Assembly (NCBI GenBank): GCA_016285515.1
Contig: JAEEQW010000007.1
Span: forward strand, 62,001-126,000
Reading direction: 5' to 3'
From: Bacteroidales bacterium
GTDB lineage: Bacteria > Bacteroidota > Bacteroidia > Bacteroidales > BM520
Length of the DNA stretch: 64,000 nt
Under the pieces are notes generated by a model, which saw only the letters and a list, made by a program, of their open reading frames with translations, searched no databases and was not told where the DNA came from. Shown here piece after piece: positions 1 through 7,935 of this stretch; the stretch's first letter is position 1, and every line of letters starts with the position of its first letter. The position numbers were made by a program, and so were the translations under genes.

Positions 1-917
1 ATCGAATCAGCCATAAAAGCCTTACCTATGTTATTGATATGACCGTTAGCGTCAACTTCACCAGCTTTCTGTGAAACCCCGATGATGGTTCCTATTGTGT
101 CAAACATATCAATAAACAGGAATGTGAAGACCACGACGAGCATATCCAATGACAGCACGTCATGCCACTGAAACTTACAGAAAATCGGAGCAATTGAAGG
201 CGGTGTGCGAACCACTCCGTCAAATGTAGTGAGAGCGCCACGCATCACTTCGCCAGTTGCGGCATCAGTAATCTGCCATACCGGAATCATGCCTATCAGT
301 GCAGTTGCAATAATGCCGATAAGAATGTTACCAGGCACCTTGAGGACAAGAAGTACGGAGGTAACCGCAAAACCTATGACTGCCAACAGGGCTGGTCCGT
401 GAAATATGTCACCGAGTGTAATGAAAGTGCTATCGTTTGCAACAATAACACTACCGTTCTTAAGTCCTATCAATGCAATGAAAAGACCAATTCCGGCACT
501 GATAGCATTTCGCAGAGAAAAAGGAATCGCATCGACGATGATAGTTCTGACGTTAGTCAGAGTAAGAATGACGAAAAGAATACCTTCGATGAATACTGCC
601 GTCAACGCAAACTGCCACGAATGCCCCATGCCGAGGCAGACCGTATAAACGAAAAAAGCGTTCAGTCCCATCCCGGGTGCCAGTGCAAAAGGTTTCTTGG
701 CATATAAGGACATGACAAGCGTACCGACTATGGCGGACAGTGCTGTTGCCGTGAAGACGGAGTTCGTTGGCATGCCGAATCTTTCCAATGTCGTGAATAT
801 TTCAGGGTTTACAGCAAGGATATAGGCCATAGCCAAGAAAGTTGTGATACCAGCAATAATTTCGGTTTTCACCTTCATCGTTTTGGTATCGAATCCGAAT
901 AGCTTTTGTAATATCAT
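1..917 (-). CDS. NCS2 family purine permease, 3' end cut by the window edge
   Basis: Reading the complement from the ATG at 915-917 gives about 305 residues of an open frame that leaves the window. It begins MILQKLFGFDTKTMKVKTEI and continues with hydrophobic segments. The stretch ALAPGMGLNAFFVYTV is the signature of the AzgA/PbuG branch of the NCS2 nucleobase:cation symporters, which import adenine, guanine or hypoxanthine across the inner membrane. A later FIDMFDTIGT segment fits transmembrane helix 8 of this branch. A TAnnTTTG promoter lies 23 bases upstream. Substrate choice between guanine/hypoxanthine and adenine cannot be read from the sequence. The family call is firm. Confidence 0.9.
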   Translation of the reverse strand, partial: MILQKLFGFDTKTMKVKTEIIAGITTFLAMAYILAVNPEIFTTLERFGMPTNSVFTATALSAIVGTLVMSLYAKKPFALAPGMGLNAFFVYTVCLGMGHSWQFALTAVFIEGILFVILTLTNVRTIIVDAIPFSLRNAISAGIGLFIALIGLKNGSVIVANDSTFITLGDIFHGPALLAVIGFAVTSVLLVLKVPGNILIGIIATALIGMIPVWQITDAATGEVMRGALTTFDGVVRTPPSIAPIFCKFQWHDVLSLDMLVVVFTFLFIDMFDTIGTIIGVSQKAGEVDANGHINNIGKAFMADS

Positions 918-939
918 AAGTTTCCTATTTAATTCTCTG

Positions 940-947
940 CAAATTTA
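940..947 (-). promoter_or_regulatory. -7 promoter element for the purine permease
   Basis: The complement reads TAAATTTG, matching the Bacteroidota TAnnTTTG element, 23 bases before the permease start. Confidence 0.55.
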
Positions 948-969
948 GCCGATATTTCAAAAAAAGAAT

Positions 970-977
970 TACTTTTG
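970..977 (+). promoter_or_regulatory. -7 promoter element for the patatin/barrel gene
   Basis: TACTTTTG matches TAnnTTTG and lies 40 bases before the ATG at 1018. It stands back to back with the permease promoter. Confidence 0.55.
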
Positions 978-1017
978 CTATTATTAATAATAAGAGTCCA
1001 TATCAAACGTCTAATAT

Positions 1018-3324
1018 ATGAAGACAAGCACAGTTATGAAACGGTTGCCGATATTTGCAGTTACGGTTATCATATCGCTTGCAGCAATTTCATCATTAAA
1101 CACATCACAAGCACAGACAACGAACAAGAAAGACCGTCCGAAAGTGGCAGTAGTACTTAGCGGAGGAGGTGCAAAAGGCAGTGCCCATGTGGGTGCGCTG
1201 AAGGTGATAGAAGAGATGGGGGTACCTGTGGACATGGTGGTCGGCACAAGTATGGGCTCACTTGTAAGCGGCATATACAGTGTCGGTTACAGTGCCAATG
1301 AAATAGACTCTATTATAAAATTGCAGAACTGGAGTCAGATTATATATGACAGAAACGAGCCCAGCAAACGAAGCATTGTAGAGCGCCAGGATGACAACAG
1401 ATATTTCTTCAACCTGGCATTTCAGAATCTCAGAAAAATGCAGCGTAGCCGTCAGGGAATTATTCTCGGCAATTATCTTAACAATTTGTTTACGGAAATC
1501 ACAATGGGTTATCATGACAGCATTTCTTTCGATTCGTTGCCGATACCATTTGCATGTGTTGCAGTCAACATCATTGATGACAGTCAGGTAAACCTTCGCA
1601 GCGGTCATCTCGCGACCGCAATGCGTGCCAGCATGAGCATTCCGGGTGTGTTTTCCCCTGTGACTATAGGAGACATGGTTTTGGTTGACGGCGGACTTAA
1701 GGACAATTTCCCTGTAGATTTGGCCAAGGAAATGGGAGCCGATATCATCATCGGCGTCAGTGTCAGAGAGCGTCCAGCATGGACAGCAAATACTATCAAC
1801 ACCACCTTTGATGTACTGTCAGGCATTTTTAGCAGTGTCACTCTCAATAACTTCGACAAGCATGTAAATGAATGTGACGTATATATCCACATTGATGTCA
1901 GCGGATATGAAGCTCTCAGTTTCAATGAAGCCGCCATCGACACTTTAATCAGACGCGGCTACGAAGCTTCAGCCGCTCACAGGGACGAACTTAGCCAGAT
2001 AGTCGAGCGTGTGGGAGGGCCGATAACTATGGAAGAACGACCTCACCACAAACCTTTTTCAAAGGATGAACCTCTGCTTATCAACAAAATAACCACAACA
2101 AACGTATCGGATAACGAAAGGAAACTGATTAATTGGCGTTTCAAAGGCTTCAGCGATGACACTTTAGAACTATCATTCACTCAGATTGAAGATATAATGT
2201 ATGCCATGCGATACGGGCTGTATTACAACAAGGCGGAATTTAGATTGCACCAGAATCCCGACAGCAGCTACAACCTACTTATTACCACAGAGGGACGGCA
2301 GGCAGCAAAAGTATTCTTTGGAGCGCACTACGACAATATAACAAACGTGTCGGCAGAGCTATACGGTGTAATACCCTTCCGAAAACTGATGATGAATCTG
2401 GAACCTACGATACACTTCGGAACACGCTTCGACGGGAAACTTGCACTGACATGGCTTTTAAAGCCATACGGCAAACTGACACTTTCGTACATGTACCAAC
2501 ATAACATGTTTGACGTTTACGAATACGGTAATTATTTCTATCATTTCATATATGCACTTAATCAAGTTGACTTTGGAATCAAGGATTTTGGAACCCGAAA
2601 CTTCAATGTAAGTGCCTTTGCACGCTGGGACTATATCCCGAATTTCACACAGGCATATCACATCACATACAAATACAACAATATTTCCTACCATGCAAAA
2701 ATTAAATTCTGCAACCTTGATGAGCCTTTCCTTGGGACAAAGGGCATTGATGTAGGTGCAGAAATGGGGGCATATACAGACAATGGATATCAGATGGAAG
2801 GAAACGCCCCGTTGCACATTCTGTCAGCACATCTGAAAGCGACAATCCCTATTGGCAAGTCAAAACATTTTTTCATTGAGCCAGCCATTTATGGACGTTT
2901 TATGAACGATTTCGGTCACCCTGATGAATCCGAGGAATACTATCTGCCACCTCTTTACCTTGCAAACTATATAGGCAGCCCCTTTGCAGGTCTTGTCATG
3001 GAACAGCAGTTGCCATACATCGGCACAATACGTCCCGAGATAGCCGGACCAAGCATTTCAATCGGAATACTCACACTCCGATACAAATGGCGTGAGAAAC
3101 ACAATGTCATGCTCAGCTCTTCGGTAAGCTTCGGCAATTACAATAACTTAGTGCATTATTTTAATAATAACACTCTGCGTGCAATGTTTCAAAACACACC
3201 AGATTACGGCTTCGCAGCAAGCTATTTCAACAAAACAATTATCGGGCCTATGGGTGTCACGGTTGGCTACAATACCCTTACCAACAAGCCAACAATATTT
3301 ATCTCGTTAGGGTATCAGCTATAA
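1018..3324 (+). CDS. Patatin-like phospholipase with C-terminal outer-membrane barrel (type Vd-like)
   Basis: The 768-residue protein starts with a signal peptide ending near SQAQ (residue 33). A patatin domain follows, with the oxyanion-hole motif GGGAKG (49-54), the nucleophile serine in GTSMG (Ser78) and the dyad aspartate in DGG (Asp224). From about residue 350 there is a POTRA-like stretch and then a long run of alternating aromatic/polar strands ending in SLGYQL, as expected for a BamA/TamA-type barrel. This layout matches PlpD-like autotransported lipases and the Bacteroidota 'patatin plus surface antigen' proteins. It probably hydrolyses phospholipid acyl esters at the cell surface or inside the outer membrane. 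A second ATG at 1036 would also leave a good signal peptide, so the exact start is uncertain. It has its own promoter and appears monocistronic. Confidence 0.88.
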   Translation: MKTSTVMKRLPIFAVTVIISLAAISSLNTSQAQTTNKKDRPKVAVVLSGGGAKGSAHVGALKVIEEMGVPVDMVVGTSMGSLVSGIYSVGYSANEIDSIIKLQNWSQIIYDRNEPSKRSIVERQDDNRYFFNLAFQNLRKMQRSRQGIILGNYLNNLFTEITMGYHDSISFDSLPIPFACVAVNIIDDSQVNLRSGHLATAMRASMSIPGVFSPVTIGDMVLVDGGLKDNFPVDLAKEMGADIIIGVSVRERPAWTANTINTTFDVLSGIFSSVTLNNFDKHVNECDVYIHIDVSGYEALSFNEAAIDTLIRRGYEASAAHRDELSQIVERVGGPITMEERPHHKPFSKDEPLLINKITTTNVSDNERKLINWRFKGFSDDTLELSFTQIEDIMYAMRYGLYYNKAEFRLHQNPDSSYNLLITTEGRQAAKVFFGAHYDNITNVSAELYGVIPFRKLMMNLEPTIHFGTRFDGKLALTWLLKPYGKLTLSYMYQHNMFDVYEYGNYFYHFIYALNQVDFGIKDFGTRNFNVSAFARWDYIPNFTQAYHITYKYNNISYHAKIKFCNLDEPFLGTKGIDVGAEMGAYTDNGYQMEGNAPLHILSAHLKATIPIGKSKHFFIEPAIYGRFMNDFGHPDESEEYYLPPLYLANYIGSPFAGLVMEQQLPYIGTIRPEIAGPSISIGILTLRYKWREKHNVMLSSSVSFGNYNNLVHYFNNNTLRAMFQNTPDYGFAASYFNKTIIGPMGVTVGYNTLTNKPTIFISLGYQL

Positions 3325-3462
3325 CTGTCAACTTTTGAACATCTAACAACTAAAATAATTTTCGTGTCTGTTTTTTGAAGCTGGTACAGAGCGATAGCGC
3401 ATCCCGACGCAAAATAATTTTCGTTCTTTGAAATGATGAAGGCTGATGATATGGAAAAAAAG
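3325..3462. other. Intergenic region with a short direct repeat
   Basis: No gene is visible. A 14-bp direct repeat, AAAATAATTTTCGT, occurs at 3352-3365 and 3411-3424. The decamer ATGAAGGCTG at 3436-3445 recurs inverted at 4756-4765 beyond the next gene. Confidence 0.5.
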
Positions 3463-3509
3463 TGTATTTTTGCAAAGTGAAACTTTAATATATTCGGATA
3501 ATTTAAAGT
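3463..3509 (+). repeat. 47-bp repeat, copy 1: promoter plus palindrome before the DUF4143 ATPase
   Basis: This copy matches 4694-4740 at 43 of 47 positions without gaps. It contains the promoter element TATTTTTG (3465-3472) and, directly after it, a 28-bp near-palindrome (3482-3509). The palindrome arms ACTTTAA/TTAAAGT surround a TCGG centre. The palindrome would lie at or just after the transcription start, a natural operator position. The ATPase start codon at 3518 follows by nine bases. Confidence 0.75.
3465..3472 (+). promoter_or_regulatory. -7 promoter element for the DUF4143 ATPase
   Basis: TATTTTTG matches TAnnTTTG. It lies inside the 47-bp repeat, 46 bases before the chosen start at 3518, and rules out the more upstream start at 3446. 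Confidence 0.6.
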
Positions 3510-3517
3510 ATAAGCTT

Positions 3518-4657
3518 ATGATTTCAAGGATATTCCAAATGCAAGACGCTGAAACAGAGAGTGTTTTCTTTTTTGGAGCGCGTCAGACAGGAAAAACGAC
3601 TTTTTTGAAACAAAAGTTTCCGCAAGTCCGCTATTATGACCTGTTGAAAAGCGACGAATTTGAACGTTTGAGCCGGACTCCGTCCCTGTTGAGGGAGGAA
3701 CTAAAAGACTGCGCAGAAGACGAATTAATCATTATCGACGAAATTCAGAAGCTGCCTGTGCTTCTCGATGAAGTGCACTGGCTGATGGTGAATTGCGGCC
3801 TGCGGTTTGTACTTACAGGCTCCAGTGCGAGGAAGTTGCGCCGAGGTGGGGTGAACCTTTTGGGCGGAAGGGCGTTGCTGAACAACTTCTACCCGCTTGT
3901 CAGTGCCGAAATCCCCGATTTTGACATCGACAGGGCCGTGAACAACGGCATGATTCCGCGTCATTATCTCGTTGGAGATGCCTCGAAACGACTGCGCGGT
4001 TATGTAGGAAACTACTTGCAGACCGAGATTGTGGAAGAGGCCCGGATACGCAACCTGTCCACGTTCAACCGTTTTTTGGAAGCCGCCGCGCTCTCGTCGG
4101 GCGAGATGTTGGTTTACAACAACGTGGCAGCCGACTGCGGAGTGAGTTCCGTTACAGTGAAGTCGTACTTCGAGCTCTTGGTTGACACGCTCTTCGGCTA
4201 TCTCATTCCTGCCTATACCAAAACCGTGAAACGCAAGTTGATACAGGCACCGAAATTCTACATGTTCGATGTCGGCGTGACCAATCACCTGCTGAAACGC
4301 TCCCATCTGCAACCGGGTTCTCCCGAATACGGACACGCACTCGAACAGCTGCTGGTGCAAGAACTGATGGCTTATTTTGGCTACCAACAACGGGAGAATG
4401 AAATCAGTTATTGGAGGACGGGGAGTGGCATAGAAGTCGATGTGGTTTTGGGCGATGCGGCCGTTGGCATAGAAATCAAGTCAAGTAGCGAGGTGAAGCC
4501 TCACCAGCTGCGGGGATTGCGCTCTTTCGGACAAGATTATCCCCAAGCCCGCCTGATGGTCGTCTCGCTCGACAAGTATCGTAGGCGGGTTGACAATATC
4601 GAAATCGTCCCTGTCAGTGAATTTCTTTCCGACCTTTGGAGCGGGAAGGTTTTCTGA
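3518..4657 (+). CDS. AAA-type ATPase with C-terminal DUF4143 domain
   Basis: The 379-residue protein begins MISRIFQMQDAETESVFFFG. Walker A is GARQTGKTT, Walker B is ELIIIDEIQK, and an arginine-rich sensor segment follows LTGSSARKLRRGG. The C-terminal half is DUF4143. Its late stretch GIEVDVVLG followed by IEIKSS has the D...ExK spacing of PD-(D/E)XK nuclease-like folds. The family is widespread in Bacteria and Archaea, often as orphan multicopy genes, and its function is not established. The start at 3518 is preferred because the frame's earlier ATG at 3446 lies upstream of the promoter. The gene stands alone between two copies of a 47-bp promoter/palindrome repeat. GC content is visibly higher than in the flanks, which hints at acquisition. 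Confidence 0.88.
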   Translation: MISRIFQMQDAETESVFFFGARQTGKTTFLKQKFPQVRYYDLLKSDEFERLSRTPSLLREELKDCAEDELIIIDEIQKLPVLLDEVHWLMVNCGLRFVLTGSSARKLRRGGVNLLGGRALLNNFYPLVSAEIPDFDIDRAVNNGMIPRHYLVGDASKRLRGYVGNYLQTEIVEEARIRNLSTFNRFLEAAALSSGEMLVYNNVAADCGVSSVTVKSYFELLVDTLFGYLIPAYTKTVKRKLIQAPKFYMFDVGVTNHLLKRSHLQPGSPEYGHALEQLLVQELMAYFGYQQRENEISYWRTGSGIEVDVVLGDAAVGIEIKSSSEVKPHQLRGLRSFGQDYPQARLMVVSLDKYRRRVDNIEIVPVSEFLSDLWSGKVF

Positions 4658-4693
4658 TAGGTCCGCAATTCTACAAAGTAATGTCGTTTTATC

Positions 4694-4740
4694 TGTGTTT
4701 TTGCAAAGTGAAACTTTAAATTATTCGGATAAATTAAAGT
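4694..4740 (+). repeat. 47-bp repeat, copy 2: downstream of the DUF4143 ATPase
   Basis: This is the direct-repeat partner of 3463-3509. It keeps the 28-bp palindrome (4713-4740), and its arms pair at 11 of 12 positions, better than in copy 1. The promoter box is altered to TGTTTTTG and has lost the TA. No related gene follows it. The remainder of 4658-4938 holds no gene; it contains the inverted decamer at 4756-4765 and the cotH promoter. Confidence 0.75.
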
Positions 4741-4833
4741 GACGGTTTAGAATATCAGCCTTCATTGTTTCGTTGAATACAGAAAAACGTAACACGCATA
4801 AAAAATACCACCTGAAAATCAAAAAATAATATT

Positions 4834-4841
4834 TATCTTTG
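4834..4841 (+). promoter_or_regulatory. -7 promoter element for the CotH protein
   Basis: TATCTTTG matches TAnnTTTG and lies 98 bases before the start, leaving a leader of roughly 90 bases. Confidence 0.5.
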
Positions 4842-4938
4842 CCCTGTTGTATTTTCAGATTTTGTTTAACCGACTTCGCATGGTCTGAAAGTAAGCCGCA
4901 AAAAATTAAAAATAGAAGTCCACATATTTTATATTACC

Positions 4939-6777
4939 ATGAAACGAATTTTAATCATTTCATCAGTTTTTGTTTTTATCGTCATTTCAAAGCTGACACA
5001 GGCTCAGGATGCCATCTCTTTCTCGGCTCAGGGCGGATTCTATGATAATAGCTTCGAACTGTCGCTTAGCTGTGAAAATCCCGAAAATCAAATTTATTAC
5101 ACAACTAATGGGGCAACCCCTACCGATTCATCGTTTCTATATACCGGCCCACTGATGTTGGATACTACGATGTATTCACATTCAGAATTTTACAACATCA
5201 GAACCTGTCCCGGTGATTTTGAAATTCTTGATTCAATACAAAGAATTATCACCATCAGGGCGGCAGCTTTTGACACATTAGGCAATTGCGTAAGCGACAT
5301 ACATACAAACAGTTATATCATTAAGTCCTTGGGATGCGAACACACCTTGCCTGTGGTTTCGATATGTATAGATTCTCTGTCACTTTTTGACTATTATACC
5401 GGAATATTTGTCCCTGGAGTTTACTGGGATGAAAACGACCCGGATTGGACCGGAAACTATTATCAGTCAGGAGATGAGTGGGAACGTGAAATGAATATTG
5501 AATTCTACGAAACCGACAACACGGGCTTCAACCAGAATGCCGGACTCCGCACCCATGGCGGAAATTCACGCAGAGAACGGCAAAAAGGCATGAAAATTTA
5601 TGCCCGCAAAGAATATGGCAAAAAGAATTTCAAATATAAAATGTTTGAAGATAAAGACATAACATCCTTCAAGAGATTCGTCTTTAAACCTTTCGTATGT
5701 TCTTGGACCGACAGCGGAATACAGGATTATGTATGCTGTCATCTGGCTTCAAATCTCAACATCGACTGCATTGCCACACGTCCTGTTGTCATGTATATCA
5801 ACGGCGAATACTATGGCGTTTATTTCATTCAGGAAAGAATCGACAAAAACTACCTGGAAGAGAACTTTGACGTAGATGGAGATGACTGCAATATGATGGA
5901 CAACTGGTTCGGGGATATCAACGAAGGTGACAACACGCAATTTCTGTCACTGATTGACTGGGTATATGAAGCCGACCTTAGTGACACCAGCAGTTATAAT
6001 TATATGTGCGACAAAATTAACATCGATAACTTTATAGATTACCAGATTTTTGAAATTTTCATTGCAAACCTTGACTGGCCCGCCAACAACATGAGATGCT
6101 GGCAAAAGGATGACAATGGAGAATGGAGATGGATTTTCTATGACGGTGATGCAGGAATGATTGACCTGAAATTCGATGCTTTCACAAATGCTTTATATAA
6201 TGATTCCACTCCCGGAACATGGCCATCCTCCAACACCCAGTCCACACTATTCCTGAGAAAACTGATTGAAAACGACACATTTAAAGTCAATTTCATAAAC
6301 CGATTCAATAATCTGCTTTCCACAACATTTCAGTACGATTCCATAAGTCCTTATATCGCAGAATGTTCTGGTTTGATTGAAAATGAAATTCAAGGGCAGT
6401 TGTACAGATTCAACAAGCCGGCAAGTTACGACTCATGGCTTGATGCAATAGATGACACCTATAATTTCATACAATCGAGAGCTAAAGACGTAAGCGAGCA
6501 GATTATCGAACTCTGGGGCGGAATCAGCGACAAGCAACTTTTCAGATTCAAATGCTATCCAAACCCGTCTTCAAATTCATTCAACATCCTGTATGACAAC
6601 ATTTCCGATGAAAAATCCACAACGCTTGCAATATACGACATTTCAGGCCAATGCGTTTTCACCAAGACTGTATCATGCAACTTTGGGTTGAACATTATGA
6701 GTGTTGACACTGAACTTCCAGACGGTATATACTTCATCCAATTTGGCAACAGCTACCTGAAGCATATCATCCAATAA
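4939..6777 (+). CDS. Secreted CotH-family protein with T9SS C-terminal sorting domain
   Basis: The 612-residue protein has a signal peptide (1-23, cleaved after TQAQ). A chitobiase-C-terminal-like beta domain (about 30-105, with YYTTNGATPTDSS) follows, then a CotH kinase-like domain (about 195-490). Conserved CotH features include QERIDKNYLEENFD and the late acidic motif IFYDGDAGM. The last 80 residues (YPNPSSNSFNI, YDISGQ, LPDGIYFI) form a type A sorting domain that targets the protein through the type IX system to the cell surface. CotH domains of the spore coat are atypical protein kinases. In Bacteroidota the substrate is unknown, and a role in surface or polysaccharide attachment is only inference. 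It has its own promoter and is monocistronic. Confidence 0.88.
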   Translation: MKRILIISSVFVFIVISKLTQAQDAISFSAQGGFYDNSFELSLSCENPENQIYYTTNGATPTDSSFLYTGPLMLDTTMYSHSEFYNIRTCPGDFEILDSIQRIITIRAAAFDTLGNCVSDIHTNSYIIKSLGCEHTLPVVSICIDSLSLFDYYTGIFVPGVYWDENDPDWTGNYYQSGDEWEREMNIEFYETDNTGFNQNAGLRTHGGNSRRERQKGMKIYARKEYGKKNFKYKMFEDKDITSFKRFVFKPFVCSWTDSGIQDYVCCHLASNLNIDCIATRPVVMYINGEYYGVYFIQERIDKNYLEENFDVDGDDCNMMDNWFGDINEGDNTQFLSLIDWVYEADLSDTSSYNYMCDKINIDNFIDYQIFEIFIANLDWPANNMRCWQKDDNGEWRWIFYDGDAGMIDLKFDAFTNALYNDSTPGTWPSSNTQSTLFLRKLIENDTFKVNFINRFNNLLSTTFQYDSISPYIAECSGLIENEIQGQLYRFNKPASYDSWLDAIDDTYNFIQSRAKDVSEQIIELWGGISDKQLFRFKCYPNPSSNSFNILYDNISDEKSTTLAIYDISGQCVFTKTVSCNFGLNIMSVDTELPDGIYFIQFGNSYLKHIIQ

Positions 6778-6806
6778 AATAATTTACTTGAAATACTTTA
6801 ACATAA

Positions 6807-6820
6807 TATCGTAAACGATA
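6807..6820 (+). promoter_or_regulatory. Palindrome before the OhrR-like gene, possible operator
   Basis: TATCG-TAAA-CGATA is a perfect 5-bp inverted repeat with a 4-bp centre, ending five bases before the marR start. AT-rich short palindromes in this place are usual for autoregulated MarR/OhrR genes. There is no direct proof. Confidence 0.4.
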
Positions 6821-6825
6821 AATAG

Positions 6826-7127
6826 ATGTACGAACAGTTGGGTCTTGAGAACCAAAATTGTTTCAGGTTCTACACCATATCCAGGTTGATTATCCGTCAA
6901 TACCAGCCAATACTCTTGAAGCATGGGCTTACATATCCCCAGTATTTAGTTCTCATGGTCCTTTGGGAAAAAGACCGGCAGCCGGTAAACGACATCGCAA
7001 AGCGACTTTATCTCGAGACGAATACCGTCACCCCGCTGTTGAAGCGGATGGAAGCCCTCAAAATCGTTACGCGCCGTAAAGACAAGAATGACGGCAGGGT
7101 TGTAGTCGTAAGTCTGACCGAAAAGGG
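6826..7127 (+). pseudogene. OhrR-type MarR regulator, 3' end lost in a deletion fusion
   Basis: The first ~100 residues are a clear organic-peroxide-sensing MarR protein. LENQNCFRFYTISR carries the OhrR reactive cysteine (Cys12), LTYPQYLVLMVLWE follows, and the winged helix runs to VSLTEKGK. Normal relatives continue for another ~45 residues that complete the dimerisation helices. Here the sequence switches at about 7125-7130 into glutathione peroxidase coding sequence in a different frame. The open frame reads on to 7326, but the residues after LTEKGK are out-of-frame peroxidase DNA. The DNA-binding part is intact but dimerisation is probably lost. marR-gpx is a sensible oxidative-stress pair, so an internal deletion joining neighbours is the simplest reading. 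Confidence 0.8.
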
Positions 7128-7502
7128 GAAATACTTGACTTCCCATGCAATCAGTTTGCAGGACAGACTCCAGGAACCGACGAGGAAATCACAGAGTTCT
7201 GCACTCTCAAATACGACACCAAGTTTCCGCAATTTAAGAAAATCGACGTTAATGGCGAAACAGCAACCGAGCTATTCAAATATCTCAAAAGCCAAAAGAC
7301 TTTCGAAGGTTTCGGAAAAGGTGTAAAAGCAGCAGCAATGAGCGCAATGCTGAAGACAATAGACAAAGACTACAAAAACAACTCCGAAATCAAATGGAAT
7401 TTCACAAAGTTCCTCATTGACCGTTCAGGCAATGTCGTGGCACGTTTCGAACCCACCCACAACATGAATGACGTGGAGAAGCAAGTCGAGTCCTTACTTT
7501 AA
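7128..7502 (+). pseudogene. Glutathione peroxidase, C-terminal remnant lacking the catalytic cysteine
   Basis: In the frame ending with TAA at 7500-7502 the sequence reads EILDFPCNQFAGQTPGTDEE, then a KIDVNG segment, then KWNFTKFLIDRSG and ends VEKQVESLL. These are the second and third signature blocks of glutathione peroxidases (thiol peroxidases of the GPx family). About 124 of ~180 residues remain. The first ~58, including the peroxidatic Cys/Sec motif NVASKCGFT, are missing. The resolving region and the Trp-Asn pair of the active site remain. There is no start codon in a sensible place, so the remnant cannot be active. It directly continues the truncated OhrR-like gene. Confidence 0.85.
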
Positions 7503-7579
7503 TTTCAAATATACCGGCTCAACGTTTCATCTGGCACGACGAACTTTGGCAATAATTTTCACGGTAGTGTCATATCCTA
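7494..7579 (-). pseudogene. Duplicated 3' fragment of the patatin gene, with an internal deletion
   Basis: 7494-7559 matches 9026-9091 with two mismatches in 66 bases. 7560-7579 then matches 9245-9264, so about 153 bases present in the intact patatin gene are deleted. Translated on the minus strand it ends GYDTTVKIIAKVRRAR, joining two separate parts of the intact protein (residues near 240 and the C terminus). The shared block also includes TTACTTTAA, the last codons and stop of the peroxidase remnant. This implies that the ancestral order was gpx followed by a convergent patatin gene. Confidence 0.85.
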
Positions 7580-7935
7580 ACGGTGAATCCAGTGAAATCA
7601 TTAAGTAATGAATAACCCTGCGGCGGACACACGCAGTATGTCCGCCGCAAAGGACAAACCCGAATCCCGCCATACCGCAGGCATCCTTTATTGAAAGAGA
7701 CAGGCTTTGGTTGCCTTTCAATTGCGCTGCTTGTACGGCGAGATGCTTGAAGTAAAAATAAAACTTTCTCCCTCGATTGCGCCCAAGTGTTGGGCAAAAC
7801 AGACGATAAGATTGGCGAAGACGAATTCAAGAGATTAATGGAGGTACAAAGGAAAGATGTGGAGCGACAATCAATCATGCATTTCGTAGGAAATACGACT
7901 TTCATGTGTTGTTTTAGCGTGTTATAGAAACGGTG
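7580..7935. other. Degenerate stretch with a strong hairpin and gene debris
   Basis: No complete gene is credible. An 11-bp perfect inverted repeat occurs at 7619-7649. A plus-strand frame open from 7751 to the stop at 7925-7927 gives 58 residues rich in charged amino acids (DDKIGEDEFKRLMEVQRKD). It has no good start and may be the tail of a lost gene. I do not recognise it. Confidence 0.4.
7619..7649. repeat. Perfect GC-rich inverted repeat (stem-loop)
   Basis: Arms of 11 bp, TGCGGCGGACA and TGTCCGCCGCA, surround a 9-base loop. There is no T tract on either side, so a simple intrinsic terminator is not supported. A REP-like element or a relic of an insertion are alternatives. Confidence 0.6.

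Noticed and set aside
3725..4390. Long minus-strand open frame of 221 codons antisense to the DUF4143 ATPase
   Set aside because: It lies wholly inside a well-supported gene, its translation has no recognisable motif, and it follows from the GC-richer codon use there.
6826..7326. A complete 166-residue MarR protein
   Set aside because: Residues after LTEKGK are peroxidase DNA read in the wrong frame. The open frame is accidental after the fusion.
6826..7502. Simple frameshift sequencing error joining marR and gpx
   Set aside because: A one-base error cannot remove both the marR 3' part and the gpx 5' part; about 300 bp of coding sequence is absent.
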